Source of the DNA: Bacteroidaceae bacterium
GTDB lineage: Bacteria; Bacteroidota; Bacteroidia; Bacteroidales; Bacteroidaceae
Reading direction: 5' to 3'
NCBI GenBank assembly: GCA_017560125.1
Contig: JAFYOS010000004.1
Location: forward strand, 1-64,000
DNA length: 64,000 nucleotides
Positions 8,327 to 16,289 of this stretch are shown here, one piece after another. Numbering within the stretch: position 1 is the stretch's first letter; each line of letters starts with the position of its first letter. The position numbers and the translations under genes are program-made. The notes below the pieces were generated by a model that ran no database searches, was not told the DNA's origin, and saw only the letters and a program-made list of their open reading frames with translations.

Positions 8327-9871
8327 ATGGATACATTCGCATTAGGATTGATTGTAATTTTATACTTGTTGTCAATCTCATTTTTGGGATATTTGGGATA
8401 TAGAAAGACTACCAGCGCCAAGGACTATTTGGTTGGTGGCCGAAAAATGAACCCCATTGTAATGGCTCTCTCTTACGGTGCCACATTTATTTCGGCATCG
8501 GCTATCGTGGGCTTTGGAGGCGCAGCGGCTGCCTATGGAATGGGATTGCAGTGGCTCTGCCTGCTGAATATGTTCATGGGTGTCATTGTGGCGTTCATCA
8601 TATTCGGTCGTCCTACCCGCCGTTTGGGCGTGCAGTACAATGCCGTGACATTTCCGCAGTTATTGGGACGACGATTCCATTCAAAGAGCATTCAGGTGCT
8701 CTCGGGATTAGTCATATTCCTCTGCATGCCTCTCTATGCAGCAGTGGTGCTGAAGGGTGGAGCGGTGTTTATCGAGCAGATGTTCAACATCGATTTCAAC
8801 GTTGCTCTGCTTGTGTTTACACTTGTGATTGCCGCTTACGTGATTGCCGGCGGTATGAAGGGCGTTATGTACACCGATGCAATGCAGGCGACTATCATGT
8901 TCCTGTGTATGCTTTTCTTGCTGTTCAGCCTCTATTCTACGCTGAACATGGGATTCACCGAGGCCAACATTGCGCTTGGACAGATGGGCGACCTTGTCCC
9001 CGAAAGGTTCAGGGAGCTTGGCCACGAGGGCTGGACATCGATGCCCCGCACCGGTTCGTCGCAGTGGTACTCGCTGGTAACATCGCTCATTCTGGGAGTG
9101 GGTATCGGTTGCTTGGCACAGCCACAGCTTGCCGTACGCTTTATGACCGTTGAGAGCACACGTCAGCTGAACCGCGGTGTCTTCATCGGATGTCTTTTCC
9201 TTATTGTAACCGTTGGTGCCATATATCATGCAGGTGCTCTTTCCAATATTTTCTTCTATCAGACAGAGGGAGTGGTTGCTACCGAGGTGGTTCAGGATAT
9301 CGACAAAATCATTCCCTATTTCATCGACAAGTCGATGCCTTCGTGGTTCTCGGCACTCTTCATGCTGTGCATACTTTCGGCAAGTATGTCCACAATGAGT
9401 GCGCTGTTCCACACTATGGGTGCATCGATGGGTGCTGATGTATATGTACCGTTGAAAAACAAGAAGCGCAGCAATACCAAGGTAATCAGATTGTGTGTGT
9501 TCATTGCTATTATCATCAGCTACATTGTGTGCTACGCATTGCCCATGAATATCATTGCCCGCGGTACATCTATCTTCATGGGTGTATGTGCCTCTACCTT
9601 CCTGCCAACATATTTCTGTGCGCTCTATTGGAAGAAGGCTACCCGTCGTGCAGCCCTGTCGAGCATGTGGACCGGATTGCTCGTTTCGCTCTTTGTGCTG
9701 GCATTCATGCACAAGGCCGAGGCGGCTCCTTTGGGCATCTGTAATGCCCTTTTCGGACGCGAGGTTCTCATCGATGTATATCCCTACTACGTGATTGACC
9801 CTATACTCTATGCTTTGCCAATTTCGATAATAGTGATTATAGTGGTTTCTCTCTGCTCACGAAAAAAGTAA
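8327..9871 (+). CDS. Sodium:solute symporter family protein
   Basis: The 514-residue protein has about 13 hydrophobic helices and the SSS-family opening, with a long first helix followed by YLVGGRKMNPIVMALSYGAT (the conserved GGR/GxxS region) and FISASAIVGFGGAAAAYGMG. SSS proteins use the sodium gradient to import sugars, amino acids, vitamins or short carboxylates. The substrate cannot be read from the sequence, and no catabolic gene lies beside it. The gene follows the 52-aa accessory gene by 22 bases and ends before a strong hairpin terminator. Confidence 0.87.
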   Translation: MDTFALGLIVILYLLSISFLGYLGYRKTTSAKDYLVGGRKMNPIVMALSYGATFISASAIVGFGGAAAAYGMGLQWLCLLNMFMGVIVAFIIFGRPTRRLGVQYNAVTFPQLLGRRFHSKSIQVLSGLVIFLCMPLYAAVVLKGGAVFIEQMFNIDFNVALLVFTLVIAAYVIAGGMKGVMYTDAMQATIMFLCMLFLLFSLYSTLNMGFTEANIALGQMGDLVPERFRELGHEGWTSMPRTGSSQWYSLVTSLILGVGIGCLAQPQLAVRFMTVESTRQLNRGVFIGCLFLIVTVGAIYHAGALSNIFFYQTEGVVATEVVQDIDKIIPYFIDKSMPSWFSALFMLCILSASMSTMSALFHTMGASMGADVYVPLKNKKRSNTKVIRLCVFIAIIISYIVCYALPMNIIARGTSIFMGVCASTFLPTYFCALYWKKATRRAALSSMWTGLLVSLFVLAFMHKAEAAPLGICNALFGREVLIDVYPYYVIDPILYALPISIIVIIVVSLCSRKK

Positions 9872-9886
9872 TTGAAATATCCATAT

Positions 9887-9935
9887 AACAACAATGAGCA
9901 AGTTCATCAAGAACTTGCTCATTGTTGTTTTTTAT
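9887..9935. terminator. Bidirectional terminator, symporter / carbonic anhydrase
   Basis: A perfect 19-bp stem (9887-9905 with 9911-9929), loop ATCAA, then a T-rich run on the plus strand. It separates the convergent symporter and carbonic anhydrase genes; an A-rich flank on the left gives a weaker T-run for the minus strand. Confidence 0.85.
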
Positions 9936-9943
9936 CGTTGCTT

Positions 9944-10456
9944 TTATTTGTACCACGATGCGTACATAACGTAGTCGTCGGCAATGCGCTTTATTATTTC
10001 GTCGCGCTGTTTTTCATCGACAGCCTTTATCTTTTTTGCGGGGACTCCTGCGTATATGTGTCCGCCTTCGACGCGCATGCCTGATGTAACGAGTGCTCCG
10101 GCTGCCACTATGGCGCCGCTCTCAACCACTGCGTTGTCCAGCACTATTGCTCCCATTCCTATCAGGCAGTTGTCCTCAATGGTGGCTCCGTGTACCACAG
10201 CATTGTGACCTATCGACACATTGTCGCCTATGATGGTCTGCGAACGCTGGTAAAGGGTGTGTATCACCGCACCATCCTGTATGTTCACCTTGTTGCCTAT
10301 TCTGATGCTGTTTACATCGCCGCGAAGCACTGTGCCGTACCATATTGAGCAGTCGTCGCCCATTACCACATCGCCTATCACCACTGCCGTTTCGGCCAAA
10401 AAACAGTTGTCACCCATTTGTGGTGCTGTTCCGTTGAGTTCCTTTATTATTGCCAT
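9944..10456 (-). CDS. Gamma-class carbonic anhydrase family protein
   Basis: The 170-residue protein is a left-handed beta-helix of hexapeptide repeats (IGDVVMGDDCSIW, IRIGNKVNIQ, IIGDNVSIG). His66, His84 and His89 (in AVIHT and SIGHNAVVHG) sit where the zinc ligands of the YrdA/CaiE-like gamma carbonic anhydrases are found. It would form a trimer with metals between subunits. Many members have weak or no carbonic anhydrase activity, so the family name is safer than the reaction. A minus-strand promoter box lies 37 bases upstream, and the shared terminator follows. Confidence 0.88.
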   Translation of the reverse strand: MAIIKELNGTAPQMGDNCFLAETAVVIGDVVMGDDCSIWYGTVLRGDVNSIRIGNKVNIQDGAVIHTLYQRSQTIIGDNVSIGHNAVVHGATIEDNCLIGMGAIVLDNAVVESGAIVAAGALVTSGMRVEGGHIYAGVPAKKIKAVDEKQRDEIIKRIADDYVMYASWYK

Positions 10457-10492
10457 ATTCTTATTCTTCTGTTATATGTGGAATCTGTTTTG

Positions 10493-10500
10493 CAAATGTA
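10493..10500 (-). promoter_or_regulatory. -7 box for the gamma carbonic anhydrase gene
   Basis: On the minus strand the box is TACATTTG, matching TAnnTTTG, 36 bases before the ATG at 10456. Confidence 0.55.
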
Positions 10501-10558
10501 GTAAAAATGTGCCATTGACCTACATGGTGCATCCTCTTTTTTGCCGGTGCGGCTGCTC

Positions 10559-10807
10559 TTAGTTCCCTTCAATGCCTTTGAGCGTCTGTCGCAACATGGC
10601 GTCGAACGATTCGTCGTCGGTGTCACGCTCTTTATTAAGCTTCACAAGGAAATCGGTCATCGTCTTTATTGCTTGGTTTATTGTCGAGGGATCTTCGCAG
10701 TCGTTTGTAAGTTTTTCGAGCCTTTTAATCAGTCTGTGAAAAAGATTCAACATCTCGTTGCGGACATCATCTATGGTTATCTCTTCGTTTCTTGTTTTCT
10801 TGGCCAT
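10559..10807 (-). CDS. Uncharacterised 82-aa helical protein, divergent from the phage-like block
   Basis: I do not recognise a family. The 82 residues begin MAKKTRNEEITIDDVRNEML and are charged and predicted helical throughout, with a hydrophobic heptad-like stretch LFHRLIKRLEKL. There is no signal peptide or membrane segment. I start it at the ATG at 10807; a GTG one codon earlier is possible. A good -7 box lies 40 bases upstream and overlaps a short inverted repeat. It is transcribed away from the portal/polyvalent block, as a regulator or small packaging-type protein might be, but this is only positional inference. Composition is like that of its neighbours. Confidence 0.6.
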   Translation of the reverse strand: MAKKTRNEEITIDDVRNEMLNLFHRLIKRLEKLTNDCEDPSTINQAIKTMTDFLVKLNKERDTDDESFDAMLRQTLKGIEGN

Positions 10808-10838
10808 CACTTATTGCTGTTTCGGTTCAACTTGTTTG

Positions 10839-10856
10839 CTATCTATACAAAGATAG
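10839..10856. promoter_or_regulatory. Inverted repeat overlapping the -7 box of the 82-aa gene
   Basis: CTATCT, six bases, AGATAG: a perfect 6-bp palindromic pair at 10839-10844 and 10851-10856. The minus-strand promoter box TATCTTTG (10848-10855) lies inside it. This is the layout of a repressor operator, but a 6-bp pair can arise by chance. Confidence 0.35.
10848..10855 (-). promoter_or_regulatory. -7 box for the 82-aa gene
   Basis: On the minus strand it reads TATCTTTG, a full TAnnTTTG match, 40 bases upstream of the ATG at 10807. Confidence 0.6.
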
Positions 10857-10950
10857 TGTCCACGCTTCCCGTGCCGGTTGCTGTAATAACATTATTCGTC
10901 CGATTTTCTCTAAATGTTATTTCCGCTACCTTGTTGGGGCTGTTTGGGGT

Positions 10951-10958
10951 TTCTTTTG
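10951..10958 (+). promoter_or_regulatory. Weak candidate -7 box for the phage-like block
   Basis: TTCTTTTG differs from TAnnTTTG at one conserved base and lies 14 bases before the ATG at 10973. It is the best plus-strand candidate I can find in the gap between the two divergent genes. Confidence 0.25.
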
Positions 10959-10972
10959 CACCAAAAAAAGTT

Positions 10973-11521
10973 ATGGAACCAATTAGTGCATTGTTGACCG
11001 GCATAGCCGGTGGATTGAAACTGTATTCCGGTGTGAAGGGGATGTTTGGCGATAATAGCGCGAAGCGTTTGCTCGACAAATCGCGCGCATCCGAAGAGGC
11101 CTGGTACAAACGGAACTACTACAACGATTATTTGAACAATAGTATGTCGCGTGCTGCAATAAAAAGGGTAGAGGATACCCTGAGCCGCAACAGCCGACAG
11201 AACAGGGCCTATGCTGCCATCAATGGCGTCACCCCCGAATATACGTTGGCGGCTAACGGGCAGGGGCTCACTTCTATGGAGAATGTATTGAACAATCTTG
11301 CTGCCCGCGAAAGTGAACGCCGCATGTCGGTGGATGCCCAACACCAGCAGAATGTGAATAATTTGAACAGCCAGCAGCTTACATGGCAGAACAACATTGC
11401 CCGACAGGCCGACTCGGATTTGATGGGTGGCCTCTCGTTGATTGCTTCTGCTGTGGATGGTGTAAACTGGGGCAAGGAGGGTAGCGCCGTTCCCAATAAC
11501 AATCTGCAACAGAAAAAATAA
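10973..11521 (+). CDS. Pilot-like small protein of the phage-derived block (182 aa)
   Basis: The frame is open from 10541, but I start at the ATG at 10973 because the upstream part lies antisense to the 82-aa gene. The 182 residues begin MEPISALLTGIAGGLKLYSG, a short Gly/Ala-rich hydrophobic N-terminus, followed by long polar helices rich in Asn, Gln and Arg (RSRQN-type and QHQQNVNNLNSQQLTWQNN). This pattern, hydrophobic glycine-rich start plus coiled-coil body, is common in phage DNA pilot and internal virion proteins. No specific family is recognised. Position ahead of a polyvalent virion-type protein and a portal supports an ejection role, as inference. Confidence 0.5.
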   Translation: MEPISALLTGIAGGLKLYSGVKGMFGDNSAKRLLDKSRASEEAWYKRNYYNDYLNNSMSRAAIKRVEDTLSRNSRQNRAYAAINGVTPEYTLAANGQGLTSMENVLNNLAARESERRMSVDAQHQQNVNNLNSQQLTWQNNIARQADSDLMGGLSLIASAVDGVNWGKEGSAVPNNNLQQKK

Positions 11522-11533
11522 CCACGGAATATT

Positions 11534-11836
11534 ATGATGAAAAAGAGGTACTACAACAGATGGGGAAATATGGGCGACCTGATATCGTTGGCGCTCATTC
11601 TGAATTCCTCTATAGAGAAACGTGGGAAGTTCGTCCCTGCCGACAGGAAGGGCAAGGAGCCCGATGGAGCGAAAAACGACCTTATGCAGCCAATGAAAAA
11701 GAGCCCGAGTAGCGATGCCGCCACCACCAAGGCCATTCTGTTCCGCGGTATATCAGCCGCAGACAAAGACGGTGTCAGTTCCTTCTCGCTGTCGGTGGTT
11801 GTACCGGATGCAGATTATCCCCAAAAAAGAAAATAA
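11534..11836 (+). CDS. Uncharacterised 100-aa protein in the phage-derived block
   Basis: I do not recognise this protein. It begins MMKKRYYNRWGNMGDLISLA (a second ATG at 11537 is equally possible), has one modestly hydrophobic stretch (GDLISLALILN) and then a polar, Lys/Ser-rich tail ending DADYPQKRK. There is no signal peptide. It begins 12 bases after the pilot-like gene and ends 23 bases before the 1460-aa gene, so it belongs to the same transcription unit. It could be a small virion or chaperone protein; nothing in the sequence decides. Confidence 0.55.
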   Translation: MMKKRYYNRWGNMGDLISLALILNSSIEKRGKFVPADRKGKEPDGAKNDLMQPMKKSPSSDAATTKAILFRGISAADKDGVSSFSLSVVVPDADYPQKRK

Positions 11837-11859
11837 ATGTAAATTATAAACAAAGTAAT

Positions 11860-14800
11860 ATGTTGAACAACAATTTAGAGAACAGAGGAATTCTAGGATA
11901 TTCGAATTCCAAGGAAAAAAAGAGAATGGATACCATTCTCGACAGTGCAAAAATAGGAAACGCCACACCAGTGGAGTTTTTCGAGCCTTCGCAGGAGCTG
12001 TCACAGGTGGGCGCTACAGTAGATAGAATCGCTCGCTTGGATAATGTGCTTGCCGATACTAATCAGCGAAGCGACTACTATCGTCGTGCGGCACGCGAGG
12101 AGATAGTGCCGACCGATACTCCCGAACGACGTCGTCGCAATTTTGTGCTCTCGAGCAATGTGGTTGCCGACGCCATGGACGATTACTATAAGGGCAATGT
12201 GAAGCCCGAACTGGAGAAGCAGCGCATGAGCGCCGAGGCCGAGGCGTCGGATATCTATCGCAGCAATGCCGCTGTGCCCGGAAGCGAGCCATTTGCAGCC
12301 ATGGGTGCTGCTCGCAAGGCAACCGACCCCGCCGTGGTCATGGGGCGCACCATGGATAGAGTGGATGGTGCCGAGCTCGACAGAATAGCCGGAGCCTATG
12401 CGCGTTACGGTGGCCTCGACTCCGATGCCTATCGCGAATCGGTGCTTAAACCCTCGCTGCAGCAACGCATGCACGACGACTATGTGAAATCCTATGTGCC
12501 CAAAAGCAGTGCCGAGTATATGGCGCGCAATGCGTGGGACGGTTCGCTGTCGGGCAAGCTCACCAACATGGCGCTCGATGGTTTTTCGCAAACCAATTCG
12601 CACACCCTCATGAGCGAAGAGGGCAAGCAGCAGTACAATGCCAACCGTGCCGAGAATTTCGCATCGGGCGTGGGCTCGTTGCTTATCGACTCGGGCATTT
12701 TCTCGGGCTTAGGTGCTATCTCGTCGGGCATCACGGGTAAGGCCACATCGGCAATAGCCAATAATTTGGCCTCGCGTGTCTATAGCAAGGGCTTGTCGAA
12801 GGGCATCAGCGGTGCGACGGCCAAAAATATTGTTGACCGTGTGTTCATGAACAACATAGGTGCGCGCATAGCCCAGAGCGGTTCTGCACAGGGTCTCACT
12901 CTTGGTACATACGATGCAACGAACAGCGTGGTCGATGACCTGCTCTATGGCGAGGGTGTTGATGCCGGCAAGGCAGCGGGTGCCTTTGGTAAGGGCTTCG
13001 GCACGGGAATGATGCTCGGCGCCGTTGGTACTCCTTTGCGAAGTGCTTCGCGTGGGCTTACCGGTGGCAAGAAGATTGCTGCATCGGCCGGTGTCCTTAG
13101 TGCCGAATCGGCGGTCTTTACGCTGGGCACCGAGGTTGATAAAATGGCCAACGATATCGAGGTTGAGCCCATCGACCTGTTGAGCGATTTTGGTGAGAGT
13201 GCCGCTACCTTGCTTGCAATGCGCATGGCCCATTGGATGCCTCGCGGTGTGCGCGAGAAGCTCGGAGCCGATGGCCGCCTGAAGAAAGGGCTCACATTCA
13301 CCGCTTCGGAGCGTGGCGAAATGAGAAACGCCGGCGTCGATGCCGATGGCTTCATCTCGACCGCCGAGCATGCTTTGCGCTCGGGCTACGAAGGGCTCAG
13401 GGGTAACCTGCGCAACGATTTCATTCGCAGTTACGAGCAGTTGATGTCCAACGACATGCTTTCGGCATCTACCCGTGCCAAACTGCTCTATATAGTGGAG
13501 AACAAGCTCACAAGTACGCCTCCTGTTGCGGTCGATTGCAGTGTGGCCGAGAGGAGCGATGGCTTCGTGGTCGATGTAAAGGACAATGTAGGTCGCAGGG
13601 TGGAGCGTCGTACTTTCGATAGCCGCACCGATGCCGAGGCTTTTGTGGAGCGCAACAGCGGATTCCTGCGCAGTAACCGCATTGCAAGCATAGAGGACGC
13701 TTTTCGTCGCAGCATAGATTCCCGTAATTTCTTCAGACAGGCCGGAGCATATGCACGCGAAACGGGTGCCGATGTAAACGAAATTTCTGCGGCAATGTAC
13801 AAGAGAGCGCAGGGCAAGGGGCTCAACGCCCGCGAGGCTGCAATGATTGACGAAATCATGTCGCGTGCGAGCTACACAGACGCTGAGCACGGAAATGTGA
13901 TGCACGATATTCGTCGCAACGTGGAGCTGCGCAATGGCCTTGAAAAGGGTGCTCTCATCATGGCAGTAGATAAGAAGACCTCGGAATGTAGCGATGCCGA
14001 ACTACGAGCGCTCGATGAATACGAGGCGCTCATCAAGGAGCAGAACGAGATTATGCGTTCCGGTGTTTCATCGGATATGCATGCCAATGCACAGCAGTTG
14101 ATGGCCAAGCATGGCTTCGAAGGCTATGGCAACGATCAGATAAAAGAGTATGAGCGACAATATAACAGCTCGCTGCGTGCGCGTCCGCAGCATGGCGATG
14201 CGGATATGATACCGAGCTATAAGATTTTCCACCCCAAGGAGTATGCCCAAGCCAAACAGTACGGTTTTCCCTATCCCGAGGATGGTGCGCCCATGCTCAA
14301 GCGAGGCGATGCACGTAACCCCTCTCCCACCAATCTGTTCAGCCACGACCAATTGGCACGCATGGCTGTCAAGGTGCGCGACATAGCCGATAAACTGCAT
14401 ACCGATGTGGAGCTCATATACGACCCGCACCAGTTCACCCCCAACGAGGAGCTGCTTGGGTACAAAATGGCTGCCAAGGGATGGCACGATGCTGGCAACG
14501 ACAAGGTAACCATCAATCTGGCAGCAAACGAGAGCGTCGAGGATGCAGGATTTACAGCACTGCACGAGATTGTAGGTCACAAGAGCTTCGACAATCTGTT
14601 TGGTCGCGAGTATGCGAATTTCCTCTACGAAATGCTATCGCGTGCTACTCCCGAGGTGGTGAAAAAGGTGAACATGTACAAAAAACGCGGATACGATAAT
14701 GAACTGCAGGCATTGGACGAGTATCTTGCCGACCTTGCCCAGTCGTTGGATAACACCCCTACCGAGCGACGTATGTTGCAGCGTACCATCGATTTCTTGG

Positions 14801-16242
14801 GCGACGCTCTGAACAGACTACGCATTCCCTATGTGCGCGACCTCAGCGAGGGTAAGATAAGAATGTTGTTGCAGCAGCATCGTCGCGCCTTGGAGAACCG
14901 AGTGAGCGCCGATAAGAGAAGACGCGACATTTTCGGCTCGTTCAGGACATCGCACAAGGACGAGAATGCATACGAAAGCGAATTCTATGGCCAAAGCAAC
15001 GGCGAGGCACCCGTGCGTGGCAGAATATCGCCGCTTGCACAGAACCGTTTTCGTTTTTTGGGTACCAAGGGCGTAGGTAACCTCGAGAAGGCCGGCATAC
15101 TGAAAAGCGGTCTTTCCAACCTAAGGATGGCAAAAATGCTTACCGAAGAGGGCGCGAAAAATCAGGTTGGTAACTATAAAGACGATGTCGCGTCGGACTG
15201 GAATTTTGCCGGTGATGGTGTGTGGTATAAACGAGGCGAGGCTGCCAAAGAGCCCGTAGAGGATATAAAAATCAGTCCTGACAAGGTGAAGACACTCACG
15301 GGTTGGGAGGTTGGCGCCGATGGTCAGTGGCGTTACGAGATTGACGACTCGGATATCAACGTGCAGTACTATCCGTTGGTGCAGTTGCGCCGCGAACGCC
15401 CCCGATTGTATAATTTTTACATGGATGTAACCAAAGGCTTCATCGATGGCAGGGAACTCGAAAGCAGCAAGCACAAAAGAAAACTGGACGAGCTGAGCAA
15501 ATTTTTCCAACGCCATAGCGATAAGGATGTAAAGCTCTCCGACGCTGTGCCCGATAAATATTTCTACGAGGCCTATCCGGAATACAAGGATGTGAAGGTT
15601 AAATACATTGCCGAAACAAACACGATGTGTGCATACGACCCGGCACAGAAGGTTTTTTATATAAACCAGGAGGCGATTGGAACAACTGAACTGAACAAGA
15701 GCGTTGCTGCCGAGATGCAGAGGATGATTCAGCGCTCCGAAGGCTTTTCGACCTTCATTCCTGCCGATGAATATGTGCCCGCCGATGTCCTGCAAAGATT
15801 GAGAAAACCTATTGACACCTACATCGAATATAGAAATAAGTATTCCGCCGATCCCAATGTGTGGCCGAAGCTTGAAAACGACCTCAGACAGTATTTTTTA
15901 AGCAATTACGGATTCGATGTGAGAGAAATCCCTGTGGGCGATGAAAGACAAATGGAGCGTTTCCTGTTGTCGTTGCTGAAAGAGAAACCCACTATGATGT
16001 CGGGTGATGTCGAAGAGGAGAATGTGAAGAAGCGCTTCTATCTGCCCGAATTTTTCAGACGAAGAATCCCGGCCGAGAATACCGAATCGTTGCCGCGTTC
16101 TTTCCAGATTACTCCCATGAATGTGTCGGATATGCGCAATCATATTCGAGGCCCCTTGGATATTATACGCTCGTTCGGAATGTGGCCCCGTAGGCAAAAT
16201 CCTATAGAAAAGAGCTACTACGATGGAGATCTTTTGAACTGA
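11860..16242 (+). CDS. 1460-aa phage polyvalent protein with HEIVGH zincin and LPD23-like domain
   Basis: The longest gene of the window is one unbroken frame. Residues 1-250 are charged and helical. Residues about 265-425 hold several Gly/Ala/Ser-rich hydrophobic stretches (for example LLIDSGIFSGLGAISSGI), as in membrane-penetrating ejection proteins. A zincin motif HEIVGH stands at 902-907, within TALHEIVGHKSFDNLFG, which matches the HExxGH(h)..LxG motif of phage polyvalent-protein metallopeptidases. From about 1146, TGWEVGADGQWRYEIDD and the following 180 residues resemble the LPD23 region, but the site where I recall HExxH is here AEMQR (Ala1284, Glu1285, Arg1288). Such proteins are packaged in virions and injected with DNA. 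Family names are from memory; function is inference. Confidence 0.66.
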   Translation: MLNNNLENRGILGYSNSKEKKRMDTILDSAKIGNATPVEFFEPSQELSQVGATVDRIARLDNVLADTNQRSDYYRRAAREEIVPTDTPERRRRNFVLSSNVVADAMDDYYKGNVKPELEKQRMSAEAEASDIYRSNAAVPGSEPFAAMGAARKATDPAVVMGRTMDRVDGAELDRIAGAYARYGGLDSDAYRESVLKPSLQQRMHDDYVKSYVPKSSAEYMARNAWDGSLSGKLTNMALDGFSQTNSHTLMSEEGKQQYNANRAENFASGVGSLLIDSGIFSGLGAISSGITGKATSAIANNLASRVYSKGLSKGISGATAKNIVDRVFMNNIGARIAQSGSAQGLTLGTYDATNSVVDDLLYGEGVDAGKAAGAFGKGFGTGMMLGAVGTPLRSASRGLTGGKKIAASAGVLSAESAVFTLGTEVDKMANDIEVEPIDLLSDFGESAATLLAMRMAHWMPRGVREKLGADGRLKKGLTFTASERGEMRNAGVDADGFISTAEHALRSGYEGLRGNLRNDFIRSYEQLMSNDMLSASTRAKLLYIVENKLTSTPPVAVDCSVAERSDGFVVDVKDNVGRRVERRTFDSRTDAEAFVERNSGFLRSNRIASIEDAFRRSIDSRNFFRQAGAYARETGADVNEISAAMYKRAQGKGLNAREAAMIDEIMSRASYTDAEHGNVMHDIRRNVELRNGLEKGALIMAVDKKTSECSDAELRALDEYEALIKEQNEIMRSGVSSDMHANAQQLMAKHGFEGYGNDQIKEYERQYNSSLRARPQHGDADMIPSYKIFHPKEYAQAKQYGFPYPEDGAPMLKRGDARNPSPTNLFSHDQLARMAVKVRDIADKLHTDVELIYDPHQFTPNEELLGYKMAAKGWHDAGNDKVTINLAANESVEDAGFTALHEIVGHKSFDNLFGREYANFLYEMLSRATPEVVKKVNMYKKRGYDNELQALDEYLADLAQSLDNTPTERRMLQRTIDFLGDALNRLRIPYVRDLSEGKIRMLLQQHRRALENRVSADKRRRDIFGSFRTSHKDENAYESEFYGQSNGEAPVRGRISPLAQNRFRFLGTKGVGNLEKAGILKSGLSNLRMAKMLTEEGAKNQVGNYKDDVASDWNFAGDGVWYKRGEAAKEPVEDIKISPDKVKTLTGWEVGADGQWRYEIDDSDINVQYYPLVQLRRERPRLYNFYMDVTKGFIDGRELESSKHKRKLDELSKFFQRHSDKDVKLSDAVPDKYFYEAYPEYKDVKVKYIAETNTMCAYDPAQKVFYINQEAIGTTELNKSVAAEMQRMIQRSEGFSTFIPADEYVPADVLQRLRKPIDTYIEYRNKYSADPNVWPKLENDLRQYFLSNYGFDVREIPVGDERQMERFLLSLLKEKPTMMSGDVEEENVKKRFYLPEFFRRRIPAENTESLPRSFQITPMNVSDMRNHIRGPLDIIRSFGMWPRRQNPIEKSYYDGDLLN

Positions 16243-16289
16243 TTTGGTAATTGAATGGATATTAAGAATATATATTTATACTGATAGTT

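Noticed and set aside
10541-10972. Longer start for the pilot-like protein
   Set aside because: The extra 144 codons are antisense to the 82-aa gene and to its promoter, and the protein pattern begins sharply at the ATG at 10973.
12709-13905. A long minus-strand frame opposite the 1460-aa gene
   Set aside because: GC-rich coding sequence with third-base bias leaves the complementary frame open; no start, promoter or protein feature supports it.
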